64,000 nucleotides of DNA from Rhizobium mongolense subsp. loessense (GCF_900099775.1 NZ_FMTM01000015.1:1-64000), one strand, 5' to 3'; positions 34,641 through 44,055 are shown, numbered from the stretch's first letter. Notes: generated by a model from the letters alone, not told the origin. Program-made: numbers and translations.

Positions 34641-35684
34641 TTATTCCATGACGATCTGCAGCTTGACATCCGTCGGCCGCGCTTCGACGGCACGATCGAA
34701 AGCCTTGATCGAATCCTCGAACTGGAAAACCCCCGAAATCAGCGGCTTGAGGTCGACGCGGCCGGAGCCGAGAAGTGCGATCGAGCGCTCGTACTGATGC
34801 GCGTAGCGGAAGACCGTTTCGATGCGGATTTCCTTGGTCGAAGCCGTCGAAACGTCGAAGCCGACAGGGGTCACCGGCAGGCCGACGGCAACGATGACCC
34901 CTCCGGGTCGCGCCAGATCCATGATCGTTTCCCAGGCCTTTGGCGACCCGGAGCACTCGAAGATCACGTCTGCGCCCCACCCGGCGGTCAGCCGGCTCAC
35001 CTCTTCGGTGAGACTATTCTCGCGGATGTTGACCGGAATGACGCCCTGATACTGCGCGGCGATGTCGAGCTTCGGCTGGGCGAGATCGGCAACAATCGCG
35101 CGGGCACAGCCTCCAGCAAGCGCGGCAATCGCCACCATCGTGCCGATCGGGCCGGCGCCGAGGACGACGGCCGTGTCGCCGGGTGCGATTCTTGCTTTGG
35201 CCGCGGCCTGCATGCCGACCGCAAATGGTTCAACCATCGCGCCCTCCGCAAAGCTTACATTGTCCGGCAGCTTGTAGGTATAGTTGGCGGGATGAACCAC
35301 TTCCGGTGTCAGCACGCCGTGAACCGGGGGCGTCGCCCAGAAGGTAACAGCAGGATCGACATTGTACATGCCAAGCCGGCTTGCCTTGGAGTTCGGATCG
35401 GGAATGCCGGGTTCCATGCAGACGCGGTCGCCGGCTTTTAGATGTGCCACGCCTTCACCGACTTCGACCACTGTACCAGCTGCTTCGTGCCCAAGCACCA
35501 TCGGCTCACTCACCACAAAGGGCCCAATCCTGCCGTGCGTGTAATAATGCACGTCCGAGCCGCAGACGCCGACGGTATGGATCTTAATCTTCACCTGTCC
35601 CGGCCCGGTTTCCAGCGGTAGATCGATATCGCGAAGGGCAAGCTCATGCTGGCGCTCCAGCACCAGCGCACGGACTTTGGCCAT
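34641..35684 (-). CDS. Zinc-dependent medium-chain alcohol dehydrogenase, xylitol/sorbitol dehydrogenase-like
   Basis: This is a 347-residue MDR enzyme. Catalytic zinc ligands are C41 (GVCGSDVHYYTHGRIG) and H66-E67 (VLGHEAAGTVVEVG). The Rossmann motif is VLGAGPIGTMVAIAALAGGC. The stretch CMEPGIPDPNSKASRLGMYNVDPAVTFWATPPVHG lacks the four-cysteine structural zinc site, which together with overall length points to the rhizobial NAD-dependent xylitol dehydrogenase group. The start is ATG 35684; the extension to 35720 has no ribosome site. It is convergent with the flavoprotein gene and has no transporter next to it. Confidence 0.88.
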   Translation of the reverse strand: MAKVRALVLERQHELALRDIDLPLETGPGQVKIKIHTVGVCGSDVHYYTHGRIGPFVVSEPMVLGHEAAGTVVEVGEGVAHLKAGDRVCMEPGIPDPNSKASRLGMYNVDPAVTFWATPPVHGVLTPEVVHPANYTYKLPDNVSFAEGAMVEPFAVGMQAAAKARIAPGDTAVVLGAGPIGTMVAIAALAGGCARAIVADLAQPKLDIAAQYQGVIPVNIRENSLTEEVSRLTAGWGADVIFECSGSPKAWETIMDLARPGGVIVAVGLPVTPVGFDVSTASTKEIRIETVFRYAHQYERSIALLGSGRVDLKPLISGVFQFEDSIKAFDRAVEARPTDVKLQIVME

Positions 35685-36062
35685 ATGTCGGTTTCCTTCC
35701 CTGATAGTCGTTCGATTCACCCGGACGTTAATCGACTATACGACCCTTGAGGCCCGCAGTTCAACAAAATTGCGAGGCTTTTGCTCACAGTGCGATGAAT
35801 TGCTCAGTTTATCGCGGTGATCGGGAACTGCGCAAGCTTGCCGCCGATGGCAAGCGGGCCGAGATCGAATCCCGAAGAAGCCGAGCCTGGCCATCAGCGC
35901 CGACCTCCGCCTTTGGTGCGGTGTCATCGCCGGAATTAAAGCACGCTTGCCGCCTTCAGCCTGGGGATTGCCGATACGGGCAGCAGATGATTGAAATATC
36001 GCACGTTTCTGTCCCTCATGGCTGCGAAGGCAATCCGGAGCTATCTGTTTTTTCGCTCCCGA
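35685..36062. other. Intergenic region without a supported gene
   Basis: These 378 bases lie between the xylitol-dehydrogenase-like gene (transcribed leftwards away from here) and the end of the ABC operon. They should contain the promoter of the dehydrogenase and the end of the nine-gene transcript. Short frames on both strands show no hydrophobic, catalytic or repeat pattern and no good ribosome site. A clear terminator hairpin was not found. A decayed gene cannot be excluded. Confidence 0.5.
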
Positions 36063-36809
36063 TCAATGCGTCCTTCCGTAGTTTCTGCTCGCATCCAGCA
36101 GGTGCCGAGAGTAGCCATGTTCGACGGCTCCTTTTCGCAGCCGTTCGATATCCACCTCTTCGACGATCTCGCCTGCCTCCATGATGGCGACGCGACCGCA
36201 CATGTGCGACACGACGGCCAGATCGTGGCTGACGAGCAGATAGGTCAGACCGCGCTCCTTGCGCAGATCCTCCAGCAGATTGAGAATTTCCGCTTGAACC
36301 GAGACGTCGAGCGCCGACGTCGGCTCGTCGAGCAACAGCACGGCCGGATTAAGCACGAGGGCTCGGGCGATGGCCACGCGCTGACGCTGCCCTCCGGAAA
36401 GTTGGTGCGGGAAGCGGTAGGTGAGCGATGGATCGAGGCCAACCGCCAGCAGCAGGGCATCTACGTCCACCGAATTGGTGGCAAGGCCCTGGTTGCGGAG
36501 CGGCTCCTTAAGCTGCGAGCGGATTGTCTTGCGGGGATGAAGTGAACCGTAAGGGTCCTGAAAAACCATCTGCACTCGGCGGAAGAACTGCCGGTCGCGC
36601 TGCCGGTCCAACGTATCTCCATCCAGCTTGATCCCGCCTTCGTAGTTCGGGTTGAGACCGGATATTGCCCGCAGGACAGTGGACTTTCCGCAGCCGGATT
36701 CACCAACCAGACCGAATGCCGTGCCCCTGTCGATGCGAAGGCTGACGTTCCTGACGACCGGCCTCTGACCGGAACCGAAACGAATCGTGAGATTGTCAAT
36801 TTCGATCAA
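36063..36809 (-). CDS. Peptide-type ABC transporter ATPase, DppF-like
   Basis: This is a 248-residue ATPase with LTIRFGSGQRPVVRNVSLRIDRGTAFGLVGESGCGKSTVLRAISG (Walker A GESGCGKST), MVFQDPYGSLHPRKTI, LSGGQRQRVAIARAL and VLLLDEPTSALDVSVQ. The YGSLHPR segment is the usual DppF/OppF mark. It is short for DppF (about 320), as it lacks most of the C-terminal oligopeptide-type tail and zinc-like cysteines. It starts inside the stop of the DppD-like gene and ends the operon. Confidence 0.92.
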   Translation of the reverse strand: MIEIDNLTIRFGSGQRPVVRNVSLRIDRGTAFGLVGESGCGKSTVLRAISGLNPNYEGGIKLDGDTLDRQRDRQFFRRVQMVFQDPYGSLHPRKTIRSQLKEPLRNQGLATNSVDVDALLLAVGLDPSLTYRFPHQLSGGQRQRVAIARALVLNPAVLLLDEPTSALDVSVQAEILNLLEDLRKERGLTYLLVSHDLAVVSHMCGRVAIMEAGEIVEEVDIERLRKGAVEHGYSRHLLDASRNYGRTH

Positions 36810-37663
36810 TGCGGCGTCTCCAAAGTGATGTCATCGAACCAGGCCGGATCACGCTTCAGTACCGGCAGTCGGGCGGGCGGATTTTCGATCGACGGCAAGG
36901 ATGCCAGCAGGCCTTGCGTATAGGGATGCCTTGCATTCTCAAGTTCAGAAGCCTTGAGAACCTCGACGACCCGCCCGGCATACATGATGAGCACGCGGTC
37001 GCAGAAGTTCCGGACGAGGTTCAGGTCGTGACTGATGAAGATCAGCCCGAGGTTGCGGCGGGCGACGAGTTCATCAAGCAGCGCCAGGATTTCGAGCCGC
37101 ACCGTCACATCGAGGGCAGACGTCGGCTCGTCGGCAATCAGAACCTCGGGTTCCACAATCAGCATCATCGCGATCATGACCCTCTGACCCATGCCGCCTG
37201 AAATTTCGTGAGGATAGAGCCGAGCCACCCTTTCGGCATCACGGATCTGGACCGCTTCGAGCATCTCGATCATTTTCCGGTCAGCCTGTTTTGCAGTCGA
37301 CTTCGGATAGTGAAAGCGAAAGGTTTCGGCGATCTGCTCGCCGATGCGCATAACAGGGTTGAGCGAATATTTCGGATCCTGCAGGATCAGTCCGATGCGC
37401 CGTCCCCTGATTGTCATCATCATACGCTCGTCGGCCTTGAGCAGATCCACGTCGCGAAACGTCATCCGCTCGGCGCGGACGATTGCCTTCGGCGGCAGCA
37501 ACTTCATGACGGCGCGCCCGACGGTCGACTTGCCCGACCCGGATTCGCCGACGATGCCTAGCTTTTCGTGTCCTAGCGAGAAACTGACGCCGCGCACGGC
37601 GCGCACGGTTCCGCCGCCGAAGGCGATCTCGAGATTGCGGATGTCGATGAGGGAAGACGTCAT
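36806..37663 (-). CDS. Peptide-type ABC transporter ATPase, DppD-like
   Basis: This is a 285-residue ATPase with RNLEIAFGGGTVRAVRGVSFSLGHEKLGIVGESGSGKSTVGRAVMKLLPPK, LILQDPKYSLNPVMRIGEQIAETF, ISGGMGQRVMIAMMLI, VLIADEPTSALDVTVRLEIL and the C-terminal NARHPYTQGLLASLPSIENPPARLP. It is the first ATPase of the complete transporter encoded at 36063-41291. Start and stop overlap its neighbours by four bases. Confidence 0.93.
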   Translation of the reverse strand: MTSSLIDIRNLEIAFGGGTVRAVRGVSFSLGHEKLGIVGESGSGKSTVGRAVMKLLPPKAIVRAERMTFRDVDLLKADERMMMTIRGRRIGLILQDPKYSLNPVMRIGEQIAETFRFHYPKSTAKQADRKMIEMLEAVQIRDAERVARLYPHEISGGMGQRVMIAMMLIVEPEVLIADEPTSALDVTVRLEILALLDELVARRNLGLIFISHDLNLVRNFCDRVLIMYAGRVVEVLKASELENARHPYTQGLLASLPSIENPPARLPVLKRDPAWFDDITLETPH

Positions 37664-38604
37664 TCCGAACCTCTCGGGTCAAGAACGTCGCGAAGGGCAT
37701 CGCCGACAAGATTGAACGCAAGGCTGACCAGCGCGATGGCAATGCCGGGCGCTGCAATGACCCATGGACTGTCGAGCATGAATTCACGCCCGGTCGCGGC
37801 CATTGCTCCCCATTCCGGCCAAGGCGGCTGCGCGCCAAGACCGAGGAACCCGAGGCCTGCCGCCGTGATGATGATGCCGGCCATATTCAGGGTCACGCGA
37901 ACGATCACCGAGGGAATGCACATCGGCAGGATGTGGCGGGTGATGATCGCCATTGGCGTCGCCCCTTGCAGGCGCACGGCGGCGATGAAATCGGCCTTGC
38001 GCAGACTGAGTGTCTCGGCGCGCGCGAGCCGGGCGATTGGTGGCCATGCCGTCAACGAAATCGCGATGATCGCGTTGGTGATGCCGGGACCGAGTGCCGC
38101 CGCAAATCCCAACGCAAGCACCAGGCCTGGAAAGGAAAGGAAGATGTCGGTGATGCGCATCAGCACTTCATCGACGATGCCGCCGAAATAACCCGAACAG
38201 GTGCCGATCAAAAGGCCCAAGGGAGCGACGATGACGGAAACCAGCATGATGATGTAGAGCGTCGTGCGCGCACCGTAGATGACCCTTGAAAAGACATCGC
38301 GGCCAAAATTGTCGGTGCCGAGCCAATGTTGTGCCGAAGGCGGTGCGAGCCGCCCTGCCATATCCTGGACGATCGGATCGTAACGCGCAAGCAATGGCGC
38401 AGCGAGCGCGACCAGGATCAGCAGGGCGATGATTCCGAGCCCTGCCAGGCCGAGGGGATGAAGTCGGAACTTGAGCCAGCCCTGGTGGAATTGCTGCGCT
38501 GAGGACTGAAACCGGCCCTGCGGCTCGGGCGCTAGCAACCATCTGCGAAGGCTGCTTGCGTTGACTCGATCTGCATGTTCGGCGGACAGTGTCATCGGCA
38601 TCAC
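37660..38604 (-). CDS. Peptide-type ABC transporter permease, DppC-like
   Basis: This is a 314-residue permease. It has the first hydrophobic segment LGLAGLGIIALLILVALAAPLLARY, WLGTDNFGRDVFSRVIYGARTTLYIIMLVSVIVAPLGLLIG, and the ATPase-docking loop KADFIAAVRLQGATPMAIITRHILPMCIPSVIVRV (EAA loop, first Glu replaced). The long N-terminal cytoplasmic arm is normal for DppC. It is coupled to dppB-like upstream and to the ATPase downstream by four-base overlaps. Confidence 0.93.
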   Translation of the reverse strand: MMPMTLSAEHADRVNASSLRRWLLAPEPQGRFQSSAQQFHQGWLKFRLHPLGLAGLGIIALLILVALAAPLLARYDPIVQDMAGRLAPPSAQHWLGTDNFGRDVFSRVIYGARTTLYIIMLVSVIVAPLGLLIGTCSGYFGGIVDEVLMRITDIFLSFPGLVLALGFAAALGPGITNAIIAISLTAWPPIARLARAETLSLRKADFIAAVRLQGATPMAIITRHILPMCIPSVIVRVTLNMAGIIITAAGLGFLGLGAQPPWPEWGAMAATGREFMLDSPWVIAAPGIAIALVSLAFNLVGDALRDVLDPRGSE

Positions 38605-39698
38605 CGTGTTCTCGGATCAAGAATGCGATAAAGGACATCCGAAAGGATGTTGATGGTCAGGAAGACGGCGCCGATCGTCAGCACAGCGCCCATCACGACG
38701 TTCATGTCGTTCATCTGAAGTCCGCGGGTGAGATACTGGCCGAGTCCCGGCCAGCCGAAAACGGTCTCGATGAGCACTGCCCCTTCAAGGAGGCCCCCGA
38801 AGGTGAGCGCCATGATGGTCAGAAGTTGCACGCGAATATTTCTGAAGGCATGACGCCAGACGACCTTGCGCAGTCCAAGCCCCTTTGCTCTCGCCGTTGT
38901 AATGTATTCCTGCCCGAGCTGCTCCAGCATGAAGCTGCGAGACATGCGGCTGATATAGGCCACCGAATAGTAGCCAAGGATCGTGCCCGGCAGGATGATG
39001 TGTCCGAGCGCGCTTCGAAATACGTCCCACTGTCTCTCGATTGCCGAATCGATCAGGAGAAAGCCGGTCACCGGCGTGACGAGCCCCTCGTAAAATACGT
39101 CAACCCGGCCAGATGCGCCGACGAGCTTCAACTTCGCATAGAAGACGAAAAGCGCCATCAACCCGGTCCAGAAGATCGGAATGGAGTGGCCGGCAAGCGC
39201 GATGATGCGTGCGATGTGATCAATGATCGTGCCGCGCCTGACAGCAGCGGTGATACCGAGCGGAACGCCGACAAGGGCGCCGACAATCATGGCGATGACG
39301 GCAAGCTCAATGGTTGCGGGGAAGATGGTCAGCAGATCGGTGAGGATCGGCTGACCGGTCGTTGCCGATGTGCCGAGGTCGCCCGTTGCGACCTTCTGCA
39401 CATAGTTTAGGAATTGCACCCAGATCGGGCGTCCCAGGCCCAGCTCGTTGTAGACGCGATCATAGACCTCCTTGCTGACCTCGGCTCCGGTGATGGCAAG
39501 CACCGGGTCGGCAGGAAGCAGACGTCCCATCGAAAAGGTGAGGAAGAGCAGGCCAAGGAGTGTGGTCACCACCGCCACGACGCGCCCTGCCAACCGTCGC
39601 AGGAGCATGACAAGCGGATGGGACGGCGTATGTGCCAAGCCGTCCTCATCCAGATTGCGGTCCGCATCCCGTTTCAATGTCAGATCTGCGCTCGCCAC
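38601..39698 (-). CDS. Peptide-type ABC transporter permease, DppB-like
   Basis: This is a 365-residue permease, longer than usual owing to a 30-residue hydrophilic N-terminus before LLRRLAGRVVAVVTTLLGLLFLTFSMGRLLPADPVLAITG. TARAKGLGLRKVVWRHAFRNIRVQLLTIMALTFGGLLEGAVLIETVFGWPGLGQYL is the conserved DppB C-terminal half. The start is GTG 39698, six bases after the binding-protein stop, with AAGGAG overlapping that stop. It is part of the nine-gene minus-strand run. Confidence 0.92.
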   Translation of the reverse strand: MASADLTLKRDADRNLDEDGLAHTPSHPLVMLLRRLAGRVVAVVTTLLGLLFLTFSMGRLLPADPVLAITGAEVSKEVYDRVYNELGLGRPIWVQFLNYVQKVATGDLGTSATTGQPILTDLLTIFPATIELAVIAMIVGALVGVPLGITAAVRRGTIIDHIARIIALAGHSIPIFWTGLMALFVFYAKLKLVGASGRVDVFYEGLVTPVTGFLLIDSAIERQWDVFRSALGHIILPGTILGYYSVAYISRMSRSFMLEQLGQEYITTARAKGLGLRKVVWRHAFRNIRVQLLTIMALTFGGLLEGAVLIETVFGWPGLGQYLTRGLQMNDMNVVMGAVLTIGAVFLTINILSDVLYRILDPRTR

Positions 39699-39704
39699 GG
39701 CCCC

Positions 39705-41291
39705 TTACTCCTTAGTCACGCCATGCCAGCGCGTCGACCAGGTCGTATGCCCATGATAACCTTTGACATTGGCGCGCATGACATAGGGGTCGGTGCGCTG
39801 GAAGAAAATGACGAGCGGGGCGTCCATGCCGCTGTAGATGCCGTCCATCTTCTGGAAGATTTCCGTGCGCTTGCCCGTATCAGGTTCCTTCATGGACTGA
39901 TCGACGAGAGTATTGAGTTCGTCCACCTTCATCCCGGCTCGCCAGAGATAATAGCTGCCGAGACGCGCCTCGTCGCTGTTGTCGGGATTATAGGCGTACT
40001 GCGTGGCAACCGCGAAAGGATCCGGCAGCCGGGCACCCGAATTGCCGAGCAGGATTTCATATTTGCGTTCGCGAAATGCGGGCGTGAATTCGCCGGGCAC
40101 GAGATTAAGATCAAGACCGGCGGCACGGGCGCTCGCCTGCAGCGCTTCGGCGAAGGGCAAGGTCGCCGCTCCCGACGGATTGAGCACTTTCTTCAAGCCA
40201 TTCGGGTATCCGGCCTCGGCCAGCAATTGCTTGGCCCTGGCGGGATCATAATCGTGGCGGGACGTCGCGTCCTCTGGTGCTCCAATCATGCCGCGAGGGA
40301 TCATCGACTGCCACGGAAAGCCGGTATAGCGCATAATATTGCCGGAGATCGCCTTCCAGTCGAAAGCATGCTGAAACGCTTCGCGGACCTTGGGCTTCTG
40401 CAGGTCCGGATCCTTTTGATTGAGAGCGATATAGTAGAAACCGAGGCCCGGAACGCTATCGATCACTATCTCTTCGCTATTGGCCAAGGCATCAAGGTCG
40501 CCGCTTGCGAGATATTGCCCGACATCGACGTCGCCGGCTTCGAGCTGGAGGCGGAGATTGCCGGATTCGGGAATGTGGCGGGCGACAACCCGTGCCATGG
40601 CCGGCGGGCCAGCCCAATAATTCTTCTGCGCGTTGAAGATCGCAACGTCGTTTGGCCGCCATTGCGCAAGCGTGAAGGGTCCACTTCCTGCCGAGTTGGC
40701 CGACAGCCACCCGCCGGCGAGATCGCCGTTCGCCTCATGCGACAATGCCGTCTTCTTGTCGATGATGCCGATCGAAGAGCCAGCGAGAGAATAAAGCACA
40801 AGATCGGTATTGACGGCGTGCGGCAGTTCGATCTCCAGCGTTTGCCCATCTTTGGCCCGGACGAGCTTGTCCACGTTTTCGGGCGTGAAACCCCAAAGGG
40901 CGACATCGGTGGAGCCGACTTGCCCCATCTTGATGACGCGCTGGATGGACCATGCGGCATCTTCGGCCGTGACAGCATTGCCGCTTTGGAAGACCGCGTC
41001 GTCACGCAAGGTTAGCGTAATGAGCCTGCCGTCTTTAGAGACAGTCCATTTTGTGGCAAGCATCGGCTTCAGCGTCTTAAGATCATCCGGCGACAACTGG
41101 ACGAGGTTGTCATAAAGGTTGGAGATCAACTCGGAGACCGTGCGGGCATTGTTCTGCGCCGGATCGAGCGTTCGAATGCCGGTGAGATTGGTACCGATCA
41201 CCAGCATGTTCGGCGGTGACGCCGCAAAAGACGGCTGTGCCGTGACCAAAGCACCGGCCAGTGCGATCGTCGTCAGTAAGTTCTTCAGCAT
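39705..41291 (-). CDS. Periplasmic solute-binding protein, family 5
   Basis: This is a 528-residue receptor with signal peptide MLKNLLTTIALAGALVTAQPSFA and a family 5 domain: LVIGTNLTGIRTLDPAQNNARTVSELISNLYDNLVQLSPDDLKTLKPMLATKWTVSKDGRLITLTLRDDAVFQSGNAVTAEDAAWSIQR and SAGSGPFTLAQWRPNDVAIFNAQKNYW. GGGAGG lies seven bases before ATG 41291. It sits directly after uronate-pathway genes in the same direction, so its ligand may be a hexuronate-containing oligomer or an aldarate rather than a peptide. That is inference from context. Confidence 0.9.
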   Translation of the reverse strand: MLKNLLTTIALAGALVTAQPSFAASPPNMLVIGTNLTGIRTLDPAQNNARTVSELISNLYDNLVQLSPDDLKTLKPMLATKWTVSKDGRLITLTLRDDAVFQSGNAVTAEDAAWSIQRVIKMGQVGSTDVALWGFTPENVDKLVRAKDGQTLEIELPHAVNTDLVLYSLAGSSIGIIDKKTALSHEANGDLAGGWLSANSAGSGPFTLAQWRPNDVAIFNAQKNYWAGPPAMARVVARHIPESGNLRLQLEAGDVDVGQYLASGDLDALANSEEIVIDSVPGLGFYYIALNQKDPDLQKPKVREAFQHAFDWKAISGNIMRYTGFPWQSMIPRGMIGAPEDATSRHDYDPARAKQLLAEAGYPNGLKKVLNPSGAATLPFAEALQASARAAGLDLNLVPGEFTPAFRERKYEILLGNSGARLPDPFAVATQYAYNPDNSDEARLGSYYLWRAGMKVDELNTLVDQSMKEPDTGKRTEIFQKMDGIYSGMDAPLVIFFQRTDPYVMRANVKGYHGHTTWSTRWHGVTKE

Positions 41292-41372
41292 CTCAAGACC
41301 TCCCAATCTCGTGGCGCAGTGGACGAGCGCCTCTTGCCTGCCTGAAATTATGGTGTCGAACTCAGCCAGCCC

Positions 41373-42314
41373 TTAGCGGGAAGGCCGCAGATCTTCACGC
41401 ACATGGATGTCGCCTGCGGCCTCCCAACCTTGGAGCAAGCGGAACAATTCTTCGCGATCCGTTTGATCGAGTAGTGGCAGCCCCGGCACGCGCACGGGTC
41501 CGACGTCGAGGCCGGAATGCGTCACAGCCTCCTTCACGACCGTCACATTCGCGCCATTGCGGAAGTTCGTGCGCATGCGTTCGAACGGTTCGAGGCGGTT
41601 GATGATGGCGCGTGCGGCAGCAAAATCGCCCTTGGAGAGCGCATCGTGGACGGCGAGCGACAATTGCGGGGCAACATTGACAAGGCCGGATGTGAAGCCA
41701 CGTGCACCAGCGGCAGTGAACGACAGCGCCCAGCTCTCCGCAAGACCGCAGACGAACAGCGCCCCCGCCGGATCCGACGCCGCAATGGCCCTCGAAAGCA
41801 GCATCAGATCCGGCGTCGCGAACTTAATGCCGGCAATGTTGCCGTGACCGGCAAGACGGACCATTTCATCGACACCAAAGCCATCCGCCCGCACGTAGGC
41901 GACCAACGGCAAAGGCGAAGCATCCGCAAGATTGCAGAAATAGTCGATCTGAGCCGACGGTGCAGCAAAGGGATCGACGGGCTGGTGCGACATCACCGCA
42001 GCTGCGCCGATGCTGGCGGCATCCTTCGCCATCCCGATTGCTTCGCGCAGCGACCTGCCGATCGCCGCAGTCACCGGCGCCTTGTTGTCAACGCCGGAAA
42101 CCGCCGCTTCATGGACGCGGCGGATCTCTTGCGGCGTCAGAGCATAGAATTCGCCGGTGTTTCCCGCAGCAACAATATTGTGGATGCCAGCGGCTGCCAC
42201 CCTCCGGTAGACCATTGCCGTGATTTGCGGTTCGACTTCGCCATTTTTGTCATAGGCCGTGACCGGCACACCCGACACGCCCATCAGCGCCTGACGCATG
42301 ATTGCAATGCCCAT
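41373..42314 (-). CDS. Dihydrodipicolinate synthase-family aldolase/dehydratase of the uronate operon
   Basis: This is a 313-residue TIM-barrel enzyme of the DapA/NAL superfamily, with GNTGE (51-55), Schiff-base K164 (IAGIKFATPD) and the tyrosine Y140 in LVAYVRADGF. The context predicts action on a keto-deoxy aldarate (as for 5-keto-4-deoxyglucarate dehydratase), but the Tyr-region sequence YVRADG differs from the YN-R form I know for that enzyme, so the reaction is uncertain. The start is ATG 42314, after a purine-rich GGAAAGGGAAAAAAG. It lies 16 bases after the SMP-30 gene and 81 before the binding-protein gene. Confidence 0.8.
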   Translation of the reverse strand: MGIAIMRQALMGVSGVPVTAYDKNGEVEPQITAMVYRRVAAAGIHNIVAAGNTGEFYALTPQEIRRVHEAAVSGVDNKAPVTAAIGRSLREAIGMAKDAASIGAAAVMSHQPVDPFAAPSAQIDYFCNLADASPLPLVAYVRADGFGVDEMVRLAGHGNIAGIKFATPDLMLLSRAIAASDPAGALFVCGLAESWALSFTAAGARGFTSGLVNVAPQLSLAVHDALSKGDFAAARAIINRLEPFERMRTNFRNGANVTVVKEAVTHSGLDVGPVRVPGLPLLDQTDREELFRLLQGWEAAGDIHVREDLRPSR

Positions 42315-42330
42315 CTTTTTTCCCTTTCCA

Positions 42331-43206
42331 TCAATTGCCGAAGCGGAAGGGCGGCAAGCCCTCGGCGTCCACGTCGAAAGCAACGACCGTGCCCGCTTCG
42401 AAATGTCCGCTGCGGTTGGTCGACAGGCTCGTGACGAAGAGCGTCCGCATGTCAGGACCGCCAAAACACGGCATCGTCGGCGCGGCGACCGGCAGAATGT
42501 AGATTTCAAGGATCTCACCGGCGGGAGAAATCCGGTTAAGCCGGCCGGCGGAAACACCCGCACTCCAATAGTAGCCGTCCCGGTCGGTTGCGCCGCCATC
42601 GGGCCGGCCCTCCTCCTCCGAAAAGACGCGAAGCCGCCTGGCGTTCGCGAGCTCGCCCTTTTCCGGATCGAAATCAAAAGCCTGCAGGAAACATTGGCGG
42701 CTGTCGGAGTGATACATGCGCCGGCCCTCTGGTGACCAAGCAAGCCCGTTGGAGCTGGTCAGCCCTGTTGCGACGGTCCGTGCGCTGCCGTCCGGCCCCA
42801 GGCGGTAGAGCGCAGCGTCACTGGTCTGCGGCTTGGCCTCGCTCATGGACCCGACCCAGAAATGGCCGTCGGGGCCGACCTTCCCATCGTTGAGACGACA
42901 GTTGGCGCGCGCCACCGGATCGCACAAAAGCTCGAAGTCTCCGGAAACGGGATCGAAGAGATGCAGGCCCGTTCGAAGTGCGACCACTACACGCCGGTCG
43001 CGGCAAAGCCCAAGGCTGCCGGTTGCGGAGGGCATGTCAAAGCGATCGACCTTTCCTTGCGGTGAGATCCGGATGACGGCTGGCGCTTGTATGTCGACAA
43101 GCCAGAGCGTGCCGCTCTTTTCGTCCCATACCGGCGATTCACCCACTCCCAGCGGCTGCTGCAGCACCGGACGGACTTGCGGACGGACGATCCGCGGCGC
43201 CGTCAT
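42331..43206 (-). CDS. SMP-30/gluconolactonase-family lactonase
   Basis: This is a 291-residue six-bladed beta-propeller hydrolase. Metal-ligand regions are E23 (GVGESPVWDEKSGTLWLVDI), the asparagine and aspartate in NCRLNDGKVGPDGHFWVGSM, and SNGLAWSPEGRRMYHSDS and PDGGATDRDGYYWSA. It would open the aldarolactone made by uronate dehydrogenase. It overlaps the uronate dehydrogenase gene by four bases, a strong sign of shared function. Confidence 0.88.
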   Translation of the reverse strand: MTAPRIVRPQVRPVLQQPLGVGESPVWDEKSGTLWLVDIQAPAVIRISPQGKVDRFDMPSATGSLGLCRDRRVVVALRTGLHLFDPVSGDFELLCDPVARANCRLNDGKVGPDGHFWVGSMSEAKPQTSDAALYRLGPDGSARTVATGLTSSNGLAWSPEGRRMYHSDSRQCFLQAFDFDPEKGELANARRLRVFSEEEGRPDGGATDRDGYYWSAGVSAGRLNRISPAGEILEIYILPVAAPTMPCFGGPDMRTLFVTSLSTNRSGHFEAGTVVAFDVDAEGLPPFRFGN

Positions 43207-44033
43207 GGAACCGTCTCCGGGTTCTTGGCCAAACCCTCGGCATCCCGCAAGCGGATGTTGCCGTCGTGATTGGTCTCGCAGAACGCTCCGCCCTGGAAGG
43301 CAAGGGCGACCGGCCCTTCGGACGGCTCCTCGATGCGAGCATGATCACGAGGCCGGTCTTGGGGCTGGTAGCCAAGTCTGCTTGCCAACCCGTTGTTCCA
43401 CCAACGCTCCTCGGCGTCGGAAACGCCATAGACGACGGTTGCGGCGATGAGGGGGTGGGTAAGGCCGATTCCGACCAGTTGCGCCAGGTCACGTGCACTG
43501 ATCCAGATTGCCACGGACCGCTCGCTGTCCGGATAGGTGCCCGCGTTGCCGATGCGGATGGAAAGAGTGCGAATGCCGCAGGTGTCGTAATATAACCCTG
43601 CCACGAGTTCGCCCCAGCACTTGGAAAGCCCGTAGGGGCTGTCCGGACGCATCGGATCCAGCGGCGAGACGAGCTGGCCGCGCGGATAAAAACCGGTCAC
43701 ATGGTTGCTTGAGGCGTAAACCACCCGTTCAACCTTGTTGATCCGCGCCGCTTCATAGAGATTGTAAGTGCCGAGGACATTCGCATCCAAAATAGCGCGC
43801 ATGTCGAGGCCGCTTGCTATCCCGGCCAGATGAACTACGCCGTCAACCTCTTGCAGGGCAGCATTTGCCTCATCGCGCCCTGCAAGATCGGCTCTCACGA
43901 AGCTTTCGTTCTTGCCCAGCGCTGCAGGCTCGTCGATGTCGATCAGACGCAGTTGCTCGGCATGCGGCCGAAGAAGCGGCCTCAGCAATGTGCCTACGCG
44001 CCCGGCAGCGCCTGTGAGGGCCAGCCGTTTCAT
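43203..44033 (-). CDS. udh: Uronate dehydrogenase (NAD-dependent, SDR superfamily)
   Basis: This is a 276-residue extended SDR with nucleotide-binding LTGAAGRVGTLLRPLL, DVNVLGTYNLYEAA-like DANVLGTYNLYEAARINKVERVVYASSNHVTGFYPRG, and catalytic Y134/K138 (SPYGLSKCWGE). This closely follows uronate dehydrogenase, which oxidises D-galacturonate or D-glucuronate to the aldarolactone. Neighbours encoding a lactonase, a DHDPS-family enzyme and a sugar-acid dehydratase complete an oxidative uronate route. The gene follows the FadR-type regulator by 22 bases. Confidence 0.82.
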   Translation of the reverse strand: MKRLALTGAAGRVGTLLRPLLRPHAEQLRLIDIDEPAALGKNESFVRADLAGRDEANAALQEVDGVVHLAGIASGLDMRAILDANVLGTYNLYEAARINKVERVVYASSNHVTGFYPRGQLVSPLDPMRPDSPYGLSKCWGELVAGLYYDTCGIRTLSIRIGNAGTYPDSERSVAIWISARDLAQLVGIGLTHPLIAATVVYGVSDAEERWWNNGLASRLGYQPQDRPRDHARIEEPSEGPVALAFQGGAFCETNHDGNIRLRDAEGLAKNPETVP

Positions 44034-44055
44034 CGTTCCTTCCTCCCATTATCGC

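Noticed and set aside
35736..35927. Possible small gene on the minus strand in the 35685-36062 gap
   Set aside because: It has no ribosome site, an arginine-rich composition and no pattern in any frame long enough to call a remnant.
39414..41015. 533-codon plus-strand open frame
   Set aside because: It is antisense to the solute-binding protein and the start of the DppB-like permease; no motif or ribosome site was found.
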